Shown: positions 35,085 to 47,659 of the stretch, one piece after another
Layout of the letters: each line of letters begins with the position of its first letter
Position numbering within the stretch: position 1 is the stretch's first letter
Assembly: GCA_963169105.1 (NCBI GenBank)
Contig: OY720643.1
Location: 26,508,373-26,572,372 of the forward strand
From: Ceriagrion tenellum
Lineage: Eukaryota; Arthropoda; Insecta; Odonata; Coenagrionidae
Direction: 5' to 3'
DNA length: 64,000 nt
The notes under the pieces: model-generated
The model's database searches: none
The model's input: the letters and a program-made list of their open reading frames with translations, nothing else
What the model was told of the DNA's origin: nothing
Program-made: the position numbers and the translations under genes

Positions 35085-35330
35085 GAGTAGAATAGTGAAA
35101 GCGGGCCCAGGGTATTACTATGCTTTGGTTTCTCTTGTGGCATACTGGCGAAAATGTGCCAAAACTGACCGGTAGAGCGCCGTAATCGTTAGCAGGGGAA
35201 GCTGCATGAGGTGCGGGTACTGCAAAGGCTGGTAACCTTGCATACCCTATTACAACTTACTCATAAGAGTCACAGTAGCCTTGCCTACCCCGTAAGGAGA
35301 CAGCGTGATTGGTATGTATGTATTATCAAG
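35085..35330 (+). mobile_element. Probable retroelement 3' end with TATG-repeat tail
   Basis: A GC-richer segment with short duplicated phrases (TACCCTATT and CTACCCCGTAAGG) ends in GCGTGATTGGTATGTATGTAT. I associate this ending (…CCTACCCC…GTGAT…TATGTATGTAT) with a dispersed arthropod LINE/SINE 3' terminus. No coding part is visible, so the class is not determined. Confidence 0.4.
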
Positions 35331-35585
35331 TTTAATTTCCGAAGTAAAATTCAAAATTAACCAATAGCGCAATTATTCTGACGAAAATGATTAAAAATAT
35401 ATAAAAAACGTGAAGTGGCTGAAATCAAATGAAACAATTATTGAAATGTATCTCCAGTTAAAATACCATGGAATTCGTTATGAATTGTAAGTTTAACATT
35501 TCATGACGACGCATATATCCTGTGAATTATAATCGTACAAGGGGCCTTAGAGTATATTAGGTTGTTAAATTCTCATGTACCCGAT
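35331..35585. other. AT-rich DNA, nothing recognised
   Basis: No supported feature. Confidence 0.5.
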
Positions 35586-35589
35586 AGAA

Positions 35590-36010
35590 TCTCACTTGAA
35601 AAATTTCTACAGCGCACATTTTCCGCAGGGAACCAGGTCACTTTGAGGAGAGGCAACTCACAGGGTTTATCTCCCGATAAGCGCAAGCGAATGCGGCGCG
35701 AATAGCACGCGAGAAAAACATTTACGCATGATTGGAAACAAAACTTACCATGCAAGCGGATTTTGTCACAGAACGAATCCTAATTCGAATTTGCGGAATA
35801 GCGAATTGGCCTCTTTGCAATTGCGTGCGGAAAAGGGGGTTTTAAATGACTAAAAATATTCTTTGCGCTCGCCTCACAAAGGGATTCCCGCGGGCGCCGG
35901 TAGAGGTCAGAGAAGACCCGCGGGCAGAAATAAAAAAAACGCTTGAAGGGGGGTACGCCGAGCGATTTAGAGGACGCATTTGACGGGTGCGCTGTCGAGT
36001 TTCACCGCCT
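35590..36010. other. CpG-rich island
   Basis: Contains CCCGCGGGCGCCGG-type words and an imperfect inverted pair CCCGCGGGC (35887) / CCCGCGGGC (35917, itself palindromic). No coding frame of note. Confidence 0.4.
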
Positions 36011-37525
36011 GCTGCGGGAAGTATCTTTCAACTCTTCTCCCTTGAGGCAGGTATTATTTCTTTTTACCTGTCACGAGTACCATTTCGTTTTATCTCTAAA
36101 TTTGAAAACCCAAAAGGGCCATCATGAGAAGCGAAGTGCAGGTAAAGATGCTTGATTCAATTATTCCAGCATCTACTTGTAACTAAGAAATGAAGGCTTA
36201 ACTGTTCTAGCTAATGAATTTGGGACACGTAAAATGCTCAATGTGCATTCTATTCTTCAAACAAATTATTACATTGTAGCGATACACGATAGAAGGTGGT
36301 TCTTAACATTAGCATTCTATCGTATCCATCTTTGAGCATGTAATGTTTTTGAGTGCTTACGAACTATTCCTGTAATGTATTGCTTATCGGGCCTGAGAAA
36401 GCTAATCCAGATGACGCCGGGCATTAACAGTTAATGGGTTTAAATATTCATACGCTTAACACTGGAAACAACTGCATCAGAAATGATTCATATCCAGCTT
36501 TACTTCATACTTACTCACTTACTTCATACTTACATACTTACACATACTCACTAATTGATCCTTCACCATCATTATCTTTTCTACAAGCTCCCACATCCCA
36601 TTGACATAACAAGTACACAAAAAGATATTTTTTATTGATAAATATGCCTGGATAGCAGTCTTTCAATACGATACTAACAACTTTCCTACATCAAGTGTCA
36701 TCGTTATGATGGTTTCTATGAGGACAAATTTAACCGTCGAACACATGTTTGCTGTATTCACGCTCAAATTTCACGCGAAATTTGCTGCAGCTTGGATCGG
36801 AACCATTGCTGCGTCAAAAGAAGTTATAAATGAAATGTAGAATACCTAAACATTATTATCCATGGACGAAGTTGAAGAAAAACGGGGACGCATAACAAGG
36901 CAAGCGTGGCCAAACTGTCACACAATACCACATAACTTTTTGATTATAACTTTTATTGGGCGAACATCAAACGGTAGCACCAGAAACGTAAGGCATATCA
37001 AGACCTATAAAATGTGCCGGTTGTAATGATAAAAACGGACTTAAGAATCAATAGAAATGTTGCTTCTATTTTTTCGAGTCCTCCCGAATTTAAAAGTGGG
37101 TATGACAATTCCCTGCTAACCGAGATTGAGGCGACACGTTACACCCGCTCGAATGGTCGAATTTGTCCTGATTTTTGACTCCGGATTTTTCGTTACATGC
37201 TTGTGTCATCGACTTGAAACTTTCATAATTTAAATAATAGACCTTTAATAATGGAGACATGCACCTGAAATATGTAATTTCTTCTCGGTGCATTGATAAA
37301 CCACTGAGATCGGGAAGATATAGAATATTTTTATTTCAATACTAATATCTGTATTGAAATATAGTTAACACATGGAGATGTATAAATTCATCTCCTATCA
37401 GAATACTATGTAACGGCTGTCAAAGCTGTAAGATAAAATTTGTAATTGGTTCATTTTGGCAAGCTACCCGAGAAAATTGCGGCTCGGATGGTGACACAAA
37501 TAGTTCAGATTTTCCTCGTAGACCC
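36011..37525. other. AT-rich DNA, nothing recognised
   Basis: Apart from the low-complexity stretch at 36497-36553 nothing is assigned. Confidence 0.5.
36497..36553 (+). repeat. Degenerate TTACATACTTACTCAC-type simple repeat
   Basis: ACTTCATACTTACTCACTT-like words reiterate about five times with length variation. Confidence 0.7.
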
Positions 37526-37529
37526 TCGG

Positions 37530-37980
37530 TCAGCGCTGCCTGTACCAAAGCGCTGGTGACTTGGAACCAACTTTCAGGCGACTAGAGCCTGAGCGAGTAT
37601 CATCCTGAATTGAGAGGCTCCTAACGTCAAAACTCCTCAATCTAGTGCGAGTCTCGCCATATAGAGGATTTTGTACTGAACTATTCCTTGCAGAAGGGTA
37701 AGATGCTTCCTCTTGAGCGTAGTTGATAGCGTCGCCTGTCATATTCTGGTCTCATATGTTGACTTGTGTAATTTGGGATCCGTGTCAACGTTATTTTATA
37801 GATCAAATCAAGGCTGTTCAAAGGAAAGCCGCTCGGTAGGTTAAAAATAAGCGTAGAATGAATGAAAATGTGAGTTTGATATTGAGTGACTGAGGATGGG
37901 AGGATCTCAATATCCACAGAAGTAGGGCAAGGATGACTACCTTTTACAAAGTGTTTTGTGGTTTTGAAACAAAGTACATT
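37530..37980 (+). mobile_element. CR1/Jockey-type LINE RT C-terminus, degraded
   Basis: From about 37755 one frame reads HMLTCVIWDPCQRYF, then IDQIKAVQRKAAR, stop, VKNKRRMNENVSLILSD, stop, GWEDLNIHRSRARMTTFYKVF. The WDP......I..VQR.AAR.V and LGW..L..RR..AR....YK blocks are diagnostic of CR1/Jockey-type LINE RT tails. Two stop codons in an otherwise continuous frame indicate moderate age. The upstream 37530-37750 carries a minus frame of 70 codons with no recognised family and may belong to the element or to the flank. Confidence 0.85.
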
Positions 37981-37989
37981 ATAAGAGTT

Positions 37990-40800
37990 CAGTTAGAGAA
38001 GCCGAATTGTTACGGTCGTCATGATCATCAGTACAAGGTGAGAGCAATCTTCTCCTCCTCCAAACAGAGCGAGCAACTCCTTAATGGCGAGGACTGTTTG
38101 TGACTGGAAAATCTTTTCTTGTGAAGTACTTAATGAATGTCCTACAAATCTCAAGGTGTTCCAAGAGAGGATTTGCGCCATATGAAGACATAAAACTAGT
38201 TATATGTAATATTTTTTTTCAATTACTGATATCGTGATTTATTTTTCCTATTGTCTTGTTTGTTTGTTTACGATTTTTATGTACCTTGATCAACTCCTTT
38301 TGCCACCGGAAATGTAAAATCCATTGCAATTGTACAATAAATTCTAGAAATTCTCCTCTTTGCCACATGGCCAAATCCTTGTACGAGCTCCATCCTCTAC
38401 ATACTATATATTCCACCTAGATGACTATAACAAAGTGCCGATACCATAGTGGGATTAGCAAATTTCTTCAACAGGTAGCACATCAACGTAGCTGGCGAAA
38501 AGAGACCACTGGTTGAGGCACACAACTGCACACACAAGATGGTATGTAAAGCATCAAAATAATTTAACTTCATTTGCAATATGAAAATCATCTATTATGG
38601 GAAATAGTTGATTCAGATTAGTGTTATAAGCACCACAAAAACTAAGGAAATTCCTTAAACTGAAATCGTAAAATCTTAGCGCTCCTTCTTGCAAGGTGGT
38701 TACATTCCATGCAACAGAATGGAGAATGTAAAAATCGTGAGCTTGTGGTGAACCTTAGCCGCTAAATTTTTTACGCCACACCCCATTAATTCAATTTGGA
38801 TCCCCTTAAACTAAGTCAGAGTGAGATTTCATAAATCTAGGTAAGACACAGCATTTGTGAATATAAATTTCCTCGAAAATTCCGAAGCTTGGTTCTTAAT
38901 TGAGAGAAGGACATACTTATATTTACACGAAATGTAAGTTGAACGTGAAAATCCAGAGTAAGTTTTTTTTGGTAGGGCACCTGGGTTTTTTTTGACGACG
39001 TTCAATTGCAAAGGTAGGGTGACGATACCTTAAGGAAATTCAGGCCAAAAATCTCATTATAACCCTAATTTAGGACAGAAATTTCCACTTTTGCTACCAC
39101 ATGTTAAACTCACTGAGCAACCTGCCACGGTTGCTTTACATGGATTACAGTCATATGAAAAGGAAACGAATTTTAAACGCTTTGATGGTACAATTGACAA
39201 TAAATGATAATGCCAGGATCCAGTGCAACAGTAGATTAAGAATTACACTTGAATCTTATAAAATTAAATTTTACTTCACTTACAAAATCAAATTGAGAAT
39301 TTTAGTAAATGAGCTCGATTGTTGAACAAGTTCTGCAACAGATTAGGAAAAGAGATGGTTCAAAAGTTAAAGCCGCCAAACGGATAATGAATAAATGACT
39401 TAGTGATGATTACGAGGAGAGCAACGTTAATCTCTATTTCTCTAATCTCACCTGACATTCATTCACGCAGCCCAAGGAATTCCCATGAAATCAGAGCCCT
39501 TTTTCTCAGCTCGCATTTTATCCAATTGTGCTGCGTTGGCCTTCACACCGGAGTGGGCTTAATCGCCTTGCCATGCCCCAATTTCTAACGCATTCGCGGA
39601 ATGGAGCCCGGGATAATCCGATCCTGACCTAGCAATACTCCGTTTTCGATCAGATCTCCAAAGCATTAACAACGAATACACAGAGACAACAATCAACGCA
39701 AAGGCAAAGGCTTTTTTAAGAGCAAAAACTACGGGAAAACAAAAACTCTTTTGCAACACCTCCACCGACCCCAGCAATTGAACTCAAGAGTACTATTGAC
39801 TCCAGAGAGTTTGCCAGTTCAAATCGAATGCCTACACAACGGTTACGATTTCCAAGAAAAACAAAAACACAGACGTACTCTTTTAGCACATAAAAATGTA
39901 ATTACTGGAACTTAAGCCTGTTTTTAAACGCGGAAATTTAACTCTGAGGCAATGAAAAAACAAAAGTATCGTAGAGAGTTTCCGATAAAAAAAGGCTTTC
40001 TGGATTTGAATTCAAAGAACGGATGAGATTCCCATATTTTCAAATGATTCTATGATGATATCATAATAAATGGACGTTTTATGGGTGATAAACTTGGCAA
40101 TGAAATCGTCGAATAAAAAAATTCAAACGATGCCACATCTCGAACGAATCAATACATATTTGCTTTATTTGAGTGAAATAGTTCAATCCAGACGTAGATA
40201 TGCGTAATCAAATACACTAAGCAATCCGATAAGATAAAAATACAAAATAAAGCATTGCGCCTGTTAAAATACCGTAACTATGAGCAGAGAGAGTAGCATT
40301 GCTAATGGATAAGGCTGGGAGGATCTAAACACTCGGCTCAGTACACGCTTCGCTAATATTACTCGTGAAATCGGGTGAAGTGAGCAACAGAATGACACAG
40401 TGAACGTGGTTAAAAAACTAAACTGCATTAATAGAATAGACGGGGGCTATAGAATGAGACCGATGCACAGTTAAAATGCTATGAACAAAAGTTATTTTTT
40501 TCTTCACGCACTATAATAAGCGAACCTTCCATCTTTCTTCTCATTTCAACCGACGATCACAGAAAAAACTGAGTGGGAAATCCGGTACACAATATATACT
40601 TAAAACACAATTCACTTACGTCCACTATTACCTAATATTTCATCTCATTTTTTCCTTCCAGTAAATAGTGCCTAACACCTCCCCTCAACTACAATTCTTC
40701 ACAGGCAGCTTGCAGGCTAATGCTATTAAGAAGATACACATGAAATTGCTTCAAGAATTTCCAATATTTTACCACGTTAGAAAAGAAAAACCTATGCAAA
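37990..40800. other. AT-rich DNA, no gene recognised
   Basis: Short frames on both strands without motifs. A slightly GC-richer spot occurs near 39440-39620. Confidence 0.5.
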
Positions 40801-40804
40801 TTCC

Positions 40805-40934
40805 ACTTAGAGAAAATTTAATACACGACCCGGGTTTCAACACATTATGTCATCTTCAGGTGCAAATTACAGTTTTAGGTGCATGGTGATGGTGGTGATG
40901 GAAGGTGATGTCATCTTCAGGTGCAAATTACAGT
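40805..40934 (-). mobile_element. Penelope-type hammerhead-like motif, antisense, with a duplicated block
   Basis: Read on the minus strand from 40859: CTGAAGA, a short stem II (ACA with TGT), GAAA, then CCCGGG and TC (40838 to 40826), followed by GTGTATTAAA. The core order and the self-complementary ACCCGGGT stem III fit the minimal hammerhead of Penelope-like terminal repeats. The block ATGTCATCTTCAGGTGCAAA...CAGT (27 bp) occurs at 40847-40873 and again at 40908-40934, separated by a GGTGATG-rich spacer, so the 5' part of the motif is duplicated. Just beyond, TTTCAGTCAAAT and ATTTGACTGAAA form a hairpin (about 40940-40973). Confidence 0.55.
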
Positions 40935-40979
40935 ACAGAGTTTCAGTCAAATGCATATATATTTGACTGAAATATATAT

Positions 40980-41735
40980 TTGACTAAATTTCACATTATT
41001 CACCCTGAAACCGTACGGTTAGTCTAATTCTTTAGTTTACCACTGCCACTTAAAGAAATAATTAACAAAGTAACTATAATCGTAATATAACCACTTCTGC
41101 ATGTGTCACAGAGTTTTCACCAGGTGATTCCGTAAAATTTTTACTAAGAATAGAGGATGTCCCATCATTAATATAGCCGAAAGGGAAATCTTTTTAGATG
41201 CCAACAAAACAGTAGACCGTAATTAACCGTCGGTGACATTTTTACTGCAGCCTTCTCAAATATATCCGAGCACTTCAGCTGCCTTCATTCTCAATGGTGA
41301 CTCTTGGTGCATTAAAAGGTCATCATTTGGGCAGGGTAGAACCTTTTAATTGTTAATCGCTAAAAAAATCGATGATACTCACGATTTTATCAAACCTAAC
41401 CCAGAACTAATCGGAAGACTCAAACCGAGATTGGCAAACCAAGCTTACATACATAAGACTCGCAATATGAAATTATTTCATCAAGTTAACATCGACGCCA
41501 TCAATTTTACTGAGTAGAGTACTACATAATTCCATTTTTTATCATGAGCATAGCCTTCATGAAAATCAAAAAAATATTAAACGCATAGACTTACACGTCA
41601 AAAACAGAAATCGAAAGCACAGTCAGAATAGCATTGCAGCCGCTGTACCCACAAGCTGCAGTTCTCATGGTAACATGTTGATGTCGATGTCATAAAAATG
41701 CATCGATCACAATTCTTACTCATGATACACATTTT
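40980..41735. other. AT-rich DNA, nothing recognised
   Basis: No supported feature. Confidence 0.5.
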
Positions 41736-41739
41736 TCTT

Positions 41740-42310
41740 TCACCTCCCATGGAAATGTAGTCCCACGTGAAATCTCCTCGCTAACACCACGAGATCCCTG
41801 AAACTCGTGCGATTGCTGTCCCAGGCAACGAACATCTCGGGGGAGGCATCAGAAACAAATCCAAGGGCAAGGTAAGCGAGCTCGGAGAGGGAGAGGCCGG
41901 GACGGGGGGAATACAAGGATGGCACTTGAGACAACTCCCTGTTATTGACATTATAAACGCCGCCGCCGCCTGAGAGCCAAAAGATAACCCCTCTCACTCG
42001 CACCCTTCAACACATTCCATAGGATCTGCATTCCTTCTCTTTCTCTCCATTATGACTGTGCGGAGAATCCCCGCACTTCCTCCCCGTTCTTCAAGTGGCC
42101 CGGGAGAATGAAAGGTGAGCAGGCGAAGAGCAGAAGTGGATGCGATATGAAGTACAAGGCGGGTGGCGCTCCGTACAGTAGGCAAGGGGACAGAGAGGTA
42201 GCTGTCCACCCGAACTGTTCCATCGTGAGGGCTGGGATGGTGTGTTGACTGAACATAATACTGGATTCAAATAACAAGAGCCTGCCGTTCTCCTCCCGAA
42301 TTGATGGAAG
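41740..42310. other. GC-rich island
   Basis: Three minus frames of 71-89 codons overlap (41740-42319). Composition is GC-rich with GCCGCCGCC near 41955. None of the frames resembles a known family, but consecutive minus frames without plus competitors make this island the one I would test first for an exon. Confidence 0.35.
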
Positions 42311-42319
42311 TTTTTCCAA

Positions 42320-42845
42320 GGATTACATATCCCTGTAGGAAGATACTAATAAAAAATCCGTCGAGTGGTGTGCTCCTGACACTATGCTGGGTAACGTGTA
42401 CTCCCTGAAAAGGCTAACGACAGTTATAGTAGCCACAATTGTTTAATGTGGATTGGGGTTGATGTGCGTTGGCTAGCAAACTGGGTAATAATATTTCAGG
42501 TCACGGGTTTCTAACTGAAAATACGTGAGTTCAAGAGATACCTCAGTAGGATCTCGATCTGTGACAGCTAGACAAATTTAGGGTCTCCATCCGTTTCCAC
42601 TGGGTGAAACGTACAAATGTGGAATAATTTGCGTCCATTGCAAAGATCAGGCCAGATTTGAGGAAAAATTACCCTCAAACCTTCACTACTCGTTTAGTCC
42701 GTCCCTAACTACCCATTTTCTAAACCCGCAAATGGCTTCCAACTTCTTTATGAATTGATACTGAAATTCTTCAACGATAAACGTGACAATTTTTCACATT
42801 GGGGAGACGGCAGCTTCTATAATTCCCAGCCACCACATCACAAGG
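42320..42845. other. Unassigned DNA
   Basis: No supported feature between the GC-rich island and the piggyBac relic. It may contain the relic's 3' terminal region, but I could not find a TIR. Confidence 0.45.
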
Positions 42846-42849
42846 TGTA

Positions 42850-44610
42850 TATATATTGATTCAACCCTTGATTACCTTCTTTGATGGCGTAGTTTTTCTG
42901 AAATTGCAGGCTCCCTCAGTTGCACACTCCTAGCATGTTGCATTTGCTCTTCTATCCTTTTTATTGTCACGGAATTGACATATACCTTGTCGCGTTGAAG
43001 ACGTGGGAGGATCTAACGGGCTAACATTACCCACAGGCATGTCAAGAACGTCCATGATAATCGAACCCAATTCTGTCGGAAGAGGTATCTTTTCCAATCG
43101 AGACTTCATGTATGCTTCAAACGAAAGAAAATATTAAATCTTTCAATAATGATTAACGATTTAGTTTCCCATCTTATATTCTATATAAAACGTACGCGTT
43201 TATATCGGCAGCATCCAGCATTGCATAAAAAAGCATAATGGCCACATGTATGTTTTCCTTGCAGTCGTCATATTATGGTAAAACCTTCCAAACACAGACT
43301 CCTCCGTTGTTAACATTGCAGAAAAAAACTATGTCAGGTTTCATAGAAATATCGTCTACCTCGTCTCACCAATGCATAGAAGAGAGCAAAAGAAGGTCCT
43401 CATTTTGCTCGGGATAAAGGATACCAGCATTTTGTTTATTTGTGTAAAATAACTCTGATGAAGTTATATTGCGATTATTTGTGCATATAATTGATTTTGA
43501 GAATTCAGGTCTATTTCTTTGAAGGATACCAACCATTGTGAGTTACTGCTCCGCCAATCTGTCGTCAAGTTCTATGGGGGAAAACCAATTATCCCAAGTG
43601 ACATTTCTATGAGTTAAGGTAAATCTCTTTGGTGATTTACATTACACACTTAGTTCGGATAGACATCGAAGGATCTCCTCCTTGTTTTACTGCGTGCAAG
43701 ATGCCAGAGCAGGGATAAAAGGTTCTGGAATCATTGTAACAATTTTCAATTAATACATGGCTGTCTTATAAGGCTATTTCATTCAAAACGGACATCATCC
43801 CCTTGAACCAAGTAAGGTTTTGTCAACTCTAGCACTTTCAGAGGATGTATAATAAATGGCACACTGCTTCATACATTAAACCGATACTCTTTGAAGGCTG
43901 CGAATTTGTCGTGAGCTCTTCTGCTTCCGTGGGTCAAATTGCTATCAAATCTCAAATAGTTGATCAAAAATTCAAGAGCATTCTTTGAAATTGTATTTTT
44001 GAAAACTGAAAGGCCTCTTTTTTCGGAATAAAATTCCGACACGCTCAACTTTGAATATATCAAGGCAGCCGTCACAAATATCAAACCGATAGTTGATTTG
44101 ATATCTGACATATTGGTGTAAACAATATACCTCTGCTCAGTTTTATCAGCAATTTCAATTTTCAACAAATCAGCGCATTTATTTTTATGTCCTCATTTCT
44201 AAAAAAATCTTATTTTTGCACTAATTTATCAATAATGAATATGTTAAATAATTAATCCTCACCAACTACATCTGTTGAGGAATCTTTTGATCCTGGGAGA
44301 CGTATTACAATGTTCTTGCCGGGCTTCTGGAATTTTCTCAATAATTGCGTTCTGCAAACGACACATTCTAGGGTTTACTTAACAGTTTATTCTCCTTCCG
44401 TAGAAGTACTCCTTCCATCTACCTCTTCCTCACTTCTTCTTCCAACACTCCCTCAACGTTATCAGCTGAAATTTCATATTCTTCCTCACTAGTCACCTCT
44501 CTTCCATCACTAATGTCACTGTCTTCCAATCCCTGCTTCAAAACCTCGCCTCTGATTTCTTCCTCTGTGGAAAATACTCTCCTTATGTCCATCTGCATCG
44601 CAAATGTCGC
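42850..44610 (-). pseudogene. piggyBac transposase pseudogene
   Basis: Collinear blocks of a piggyBac (DDE_Tnp_1_7) transposase can be read on the minus strand in several frames. Near 44575: an acidic N-terminus (STEEEIRG...DSDISDG). Near 44312: NIVIRLPGSKD. At 44168-43869, an intact 99-codon frame: NMSDIKSTIGLIFVTAAL, FLINYLRFD, RRAHDKFAAFKEYRF. Near 43617: FTHRNVTWDNWFSPIEL, keeping the conserved Asp of the DNWF motif. Near 43400: LLLLSSMHW. Near 43350: KPDIVFFCNVNNGGV, where the Asp that normally follows GGV is lost. Near 43258: IMLFYAMLDAADINAYVLY. Near 42960: a Cys-rich end with CQFRDNKK and ECATEGAC. Many stops and frameshifts separate the blocks, so it is dead. No flanking TTAA/TIR pair was found. 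Confidence 0.88.
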
Positions 44611-44614
44611 ATAA

Positions 44615-45475
44615 TCAGCAAGTTATGTGCATCACAATAAAAGTAGTATCTGACTCAGGCGTGATCTTCTTATTGTTTTTGAGTGTTTGTTTAATGTTGG
44701 GTGACAAAGTAAAACCAGCGCAGACAGACACATCGAGCTGATTCTTAGGCGAAAAGGTTCTGAGACGTACGCATGGCTAGAGTGATTGAAGAGATATCGT
44801 TGTTGATATGACGACAAGGGTTAGATACAACCCGATTTTGTGATTCCCGGGTTCCTGATGCACTGAAAAATGCGTTTTCTCATCAGTTAATGCATTCACC
44901 CCTCATTTTCATCGAACCGATCATAATTTTAAGAAATTTTTTAACGGAAAGGTGAAAAAAATATTCTATCTCTCATAGCAAAACTTCCGGAATCTAACTT
45001 TTTCAAGCTAGTACGGCCTAGATTCAAACGTCTGATTGTCGCAGCCATCTATATAGTGTATGTGTAATCCCGGTTTGACTCATTATTCGCTCGTTGTAGG
45101 TTTAAAACATGTATCTGGAATTTTCATACTTCTGCATAAGAAACGCATTTAAGATGAGAAAGACACTGCAATTAGATATTATAAATGTATAACGCGTATC
45201 TAACTAGCATGAAAACATGCCTTGTGGGCATGTTTTCATGCTATATTAATTAATTTTCATTGATGAGTGATGTCTATAGTAATACTCGGATGCATAATGT
45301 AGACAAATAACTGAAAATGTAATTATGGAGAGTTTATAACGTATTGCTTTTGCAAATCATCCGAAATATGTGTATCACCGAATCGATACAAAAAAACAAT
45401 CTGCAAAGTAATACGATTTTTGGTGATGAATCCTAGTACAGAATTACGATGGTGAAGAGGCAAGTTATCTTAATT
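44615..45475. other. AT-rich DNA, no gene recognised
   Basis: May include the 5' non-coding part of the piggyBac relic. Otherwise only the hairpin at 45205. Confidence 0.5.
45205..45243. repeat. Perfect 17-bp palindrome with 5-bp loop
   Basis: TAGCATGAAAACATGCC (45205-45221) pairs exactly with GGCATGTTTTCATGCTA (45227-45243). Confidence 0.95.
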
Positions 45476-45479
45476 ACAC

Positions 45480-46000
45480 CCTGTCAAAGATTAAGTTGGG
45501 AGTGCGACAACGGACCGTTCTCCGAATCCACCACTACGAAAGAAATTGGACTGAATGCCGGTATCGTAGGCGTTAGTCCTCCTCCCGGTACCGGCCAACA
45601 GCTCACTAGAGAGGCGCGTCCACGGGATAAAGTCCCGTCGCTTCTCCTGAGTGACGGCAGGGCCGGCTCCCGAAGCGTCGCGGCGCGAAGAATAACAACG
45701 GCTGTATCTCCTCAGCGCCCAGAAATGAGCCGGCCCTGCCCGGTCCCCCATGAAGGGATGACCCGAGGCGTGATTTATGAGGGCAGGGCCCTTCTGGCGC
45801 TCTGCGCACCCTGGCCAGGGTTTTTTTCTCTTCCCACTTTCGCCACCGTTCTCTCGGAGAGGGAAGTTTTTGCGCATCCTGCTGCAAACAGGGCTCAAAA
45901 CATTCCGTGGATCCGAAGACATAACAAACGAAAGCGGATTTAAAATAACGCCAATTTATTCAGCCCGCTTTCCCACCGCCCAGCCGAACGAAAAACTTCC
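45480..46000. other. GC-rich island with inverted repeat
   Basis: A strongly GC-rich block. Frames of 164 codons (plus, 45449-45943) and 143 codons (minus, 45491-45922) overlap almost completely, so neither can be trusted and neither resembles a known protein. GGCAGGGCCGGCTC (45656-45669) is repeated inverted at 45727-45740, 57 bp apart. Confidence 0.45.
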
Positions 46001-46004
46001 GACA

Positions 46005-46950
46005 AATAAAAAATAAACCTCTAGGTCATTTAGCTGGGAGGCTGTTCGAGATCCCCCCAGAATTGTATTGGACGAAAGGGTCAGATTAATTCAACTCCCA
46101 CAGTACCTTTCAATCCCCTTTATTTACAAAAAACCAAGAGAAATTGCTGCAACTCAGGAGGTCTTGCCGATCATGTTTTCGAAAAATTCTCTCTAGTTAA
46201 ACCCATTTTCACGTTTTTGTGATTAGAATCCACATTTTAACCAAAAATTGCAAAAGTAAGCATAGCTTTACGCAATTAAAATGAATAAAAGTTGAAAACT
46301 TTAAAAAATAAAAATAATAAATTCCAATGTTATCCAATATGAGTCGATTGAAGTAGGACGCATAGCTATATTAAAAACCAGTACGTTTACGAAAAATCTA
46401 GAGCATTTATTTCAAAAGAGGTCTCTAATGGCATCACCCTGTAAAACAGAGCAACGTCGAATGCGCTGAAACAAAAACAACTCATCATTTACTACCCAGC
46501 TATTAAAAAATACTTATCACGTTCATTCAGTGAGTTTTTTCTGAAAGCTAAAAAAAATACGAGGCTCGGAAATTACGCTGAAAACCTTTATTGGTGAGTA
46601 TTTATTGAAGTATAAGAAATATCAAAATGCTCTAATTTCATTGCATAAGAGCATGTTTTTAATGTACATTCATCGATAATTGCTAAGTGTACCTTAATGA
46701 AATCCATATAACTAATGATGTCTCAGGGAGTGTGTGGTGGATATTTTACTTCATGAAAAAAGAATTTGTCAATATATTCCACAGTCAGTTCTTTTTTCAA
46801 TAAAACTATATGAAGTTAGAGCCTTGGAAATTATCTTGCCGAATCGTCCTAAATGATGGAGATAGCCTGCCAAAAATTGAAATGCTTGGAGAACTTATTT
46901 ACCTTCATATTTTTACTGACAAATATTAACAGCTAAAATGAGCTACTCTG
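46005..46950. other. AT-rich DNA, nothing recognised
   Basis: No supported feature. Confidence 0.5.
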
Positions 46951-46956
46951 CCAAAC

Positions 46957-47274
46957 TAATTGCGCTTAAGGTAGATTGCTTCCTAAGTAACTGAAACGTT
47001 CTTTCAAAAATACTGTGAAATTGTGTACACTTCAGTAAAAAAATAAAAAAGAAGGGATTTGGCAGAAACTAACCCAGCTTTAACGCATGCCAAAGAATTA
47101 TTACCTAATTGCGCAACTAATTGCGAAAAATTAATTGCGCTTGAGGTATATTGCTTCCTAAGTAACTGAAACGTTCTTTCAAAAATACTGTGAAATTGTG
47201 TACACTTCAGTAAAAAAATAAAAAAGAAGGGATTTGGCAGAAACTAACCCAGCTTTAACGCATGCCAAAGAATT
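46957..47274 (+). repeat. 143-bp tandem duplication, nearly identical
   Basis: 46957-47099 and 47132-47274 have the same length and differ at only two positions (CTTAAGGTAGATT versus CTTGAGGTATATT). A 32-bp spacer built of further TAATTGCG words separates them. Confidence 0.95.
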
Positions 47275-47621
47275 CAAAACATTCATATGGAAAACAGTAT
47301 TTTCTGTATCATTTATTTAAGAGACATACAAAATAATATAGTACTTTACAGTACAGTTTCTCGAATGCGAAGATTCTACAGCGAACAAAATTTGAAGCCT
47401 ACTACTTTTTCGTAATAATAGGGCGATGAAAGGGCCTGTTACAGCATTGACTGGGTAAAACCAATAGTTCTTACTTAAAATTAAGGACACAGATGAAACA
47501 GACTTAAAAGGAGTAATGTTGTGCACAAGTACTTAGTATAAATATCTCAAGACACAAGACGCGAGATGAAATAATCTTATTATGTTATCTCTGTTCTCAA
47601 ACAAACAAACAAACAAATTTC

Positions 47622-47657
47622 TGATAACAGAATAACAAACTTGTTATTCTGTTATCA
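47622..47657. repeat. Perfect 17-bp palindrome with 2-bp centre
   Basis: TGATAACAGAATAACAA, AC, TTGTTATTCTGTTATCA. It is preceded by an ACAA tetranucleotide run (47600-47617). Confidence 0.95.
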
Positions 47658-47659
47658 AA

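Noticed and set aside
45449..45943. 164- and 143-codon frames on opposite strands as genes
   Set aside because: They overlap almost completely in a GC-rich block where stops are rare. Neither resembles a known family.
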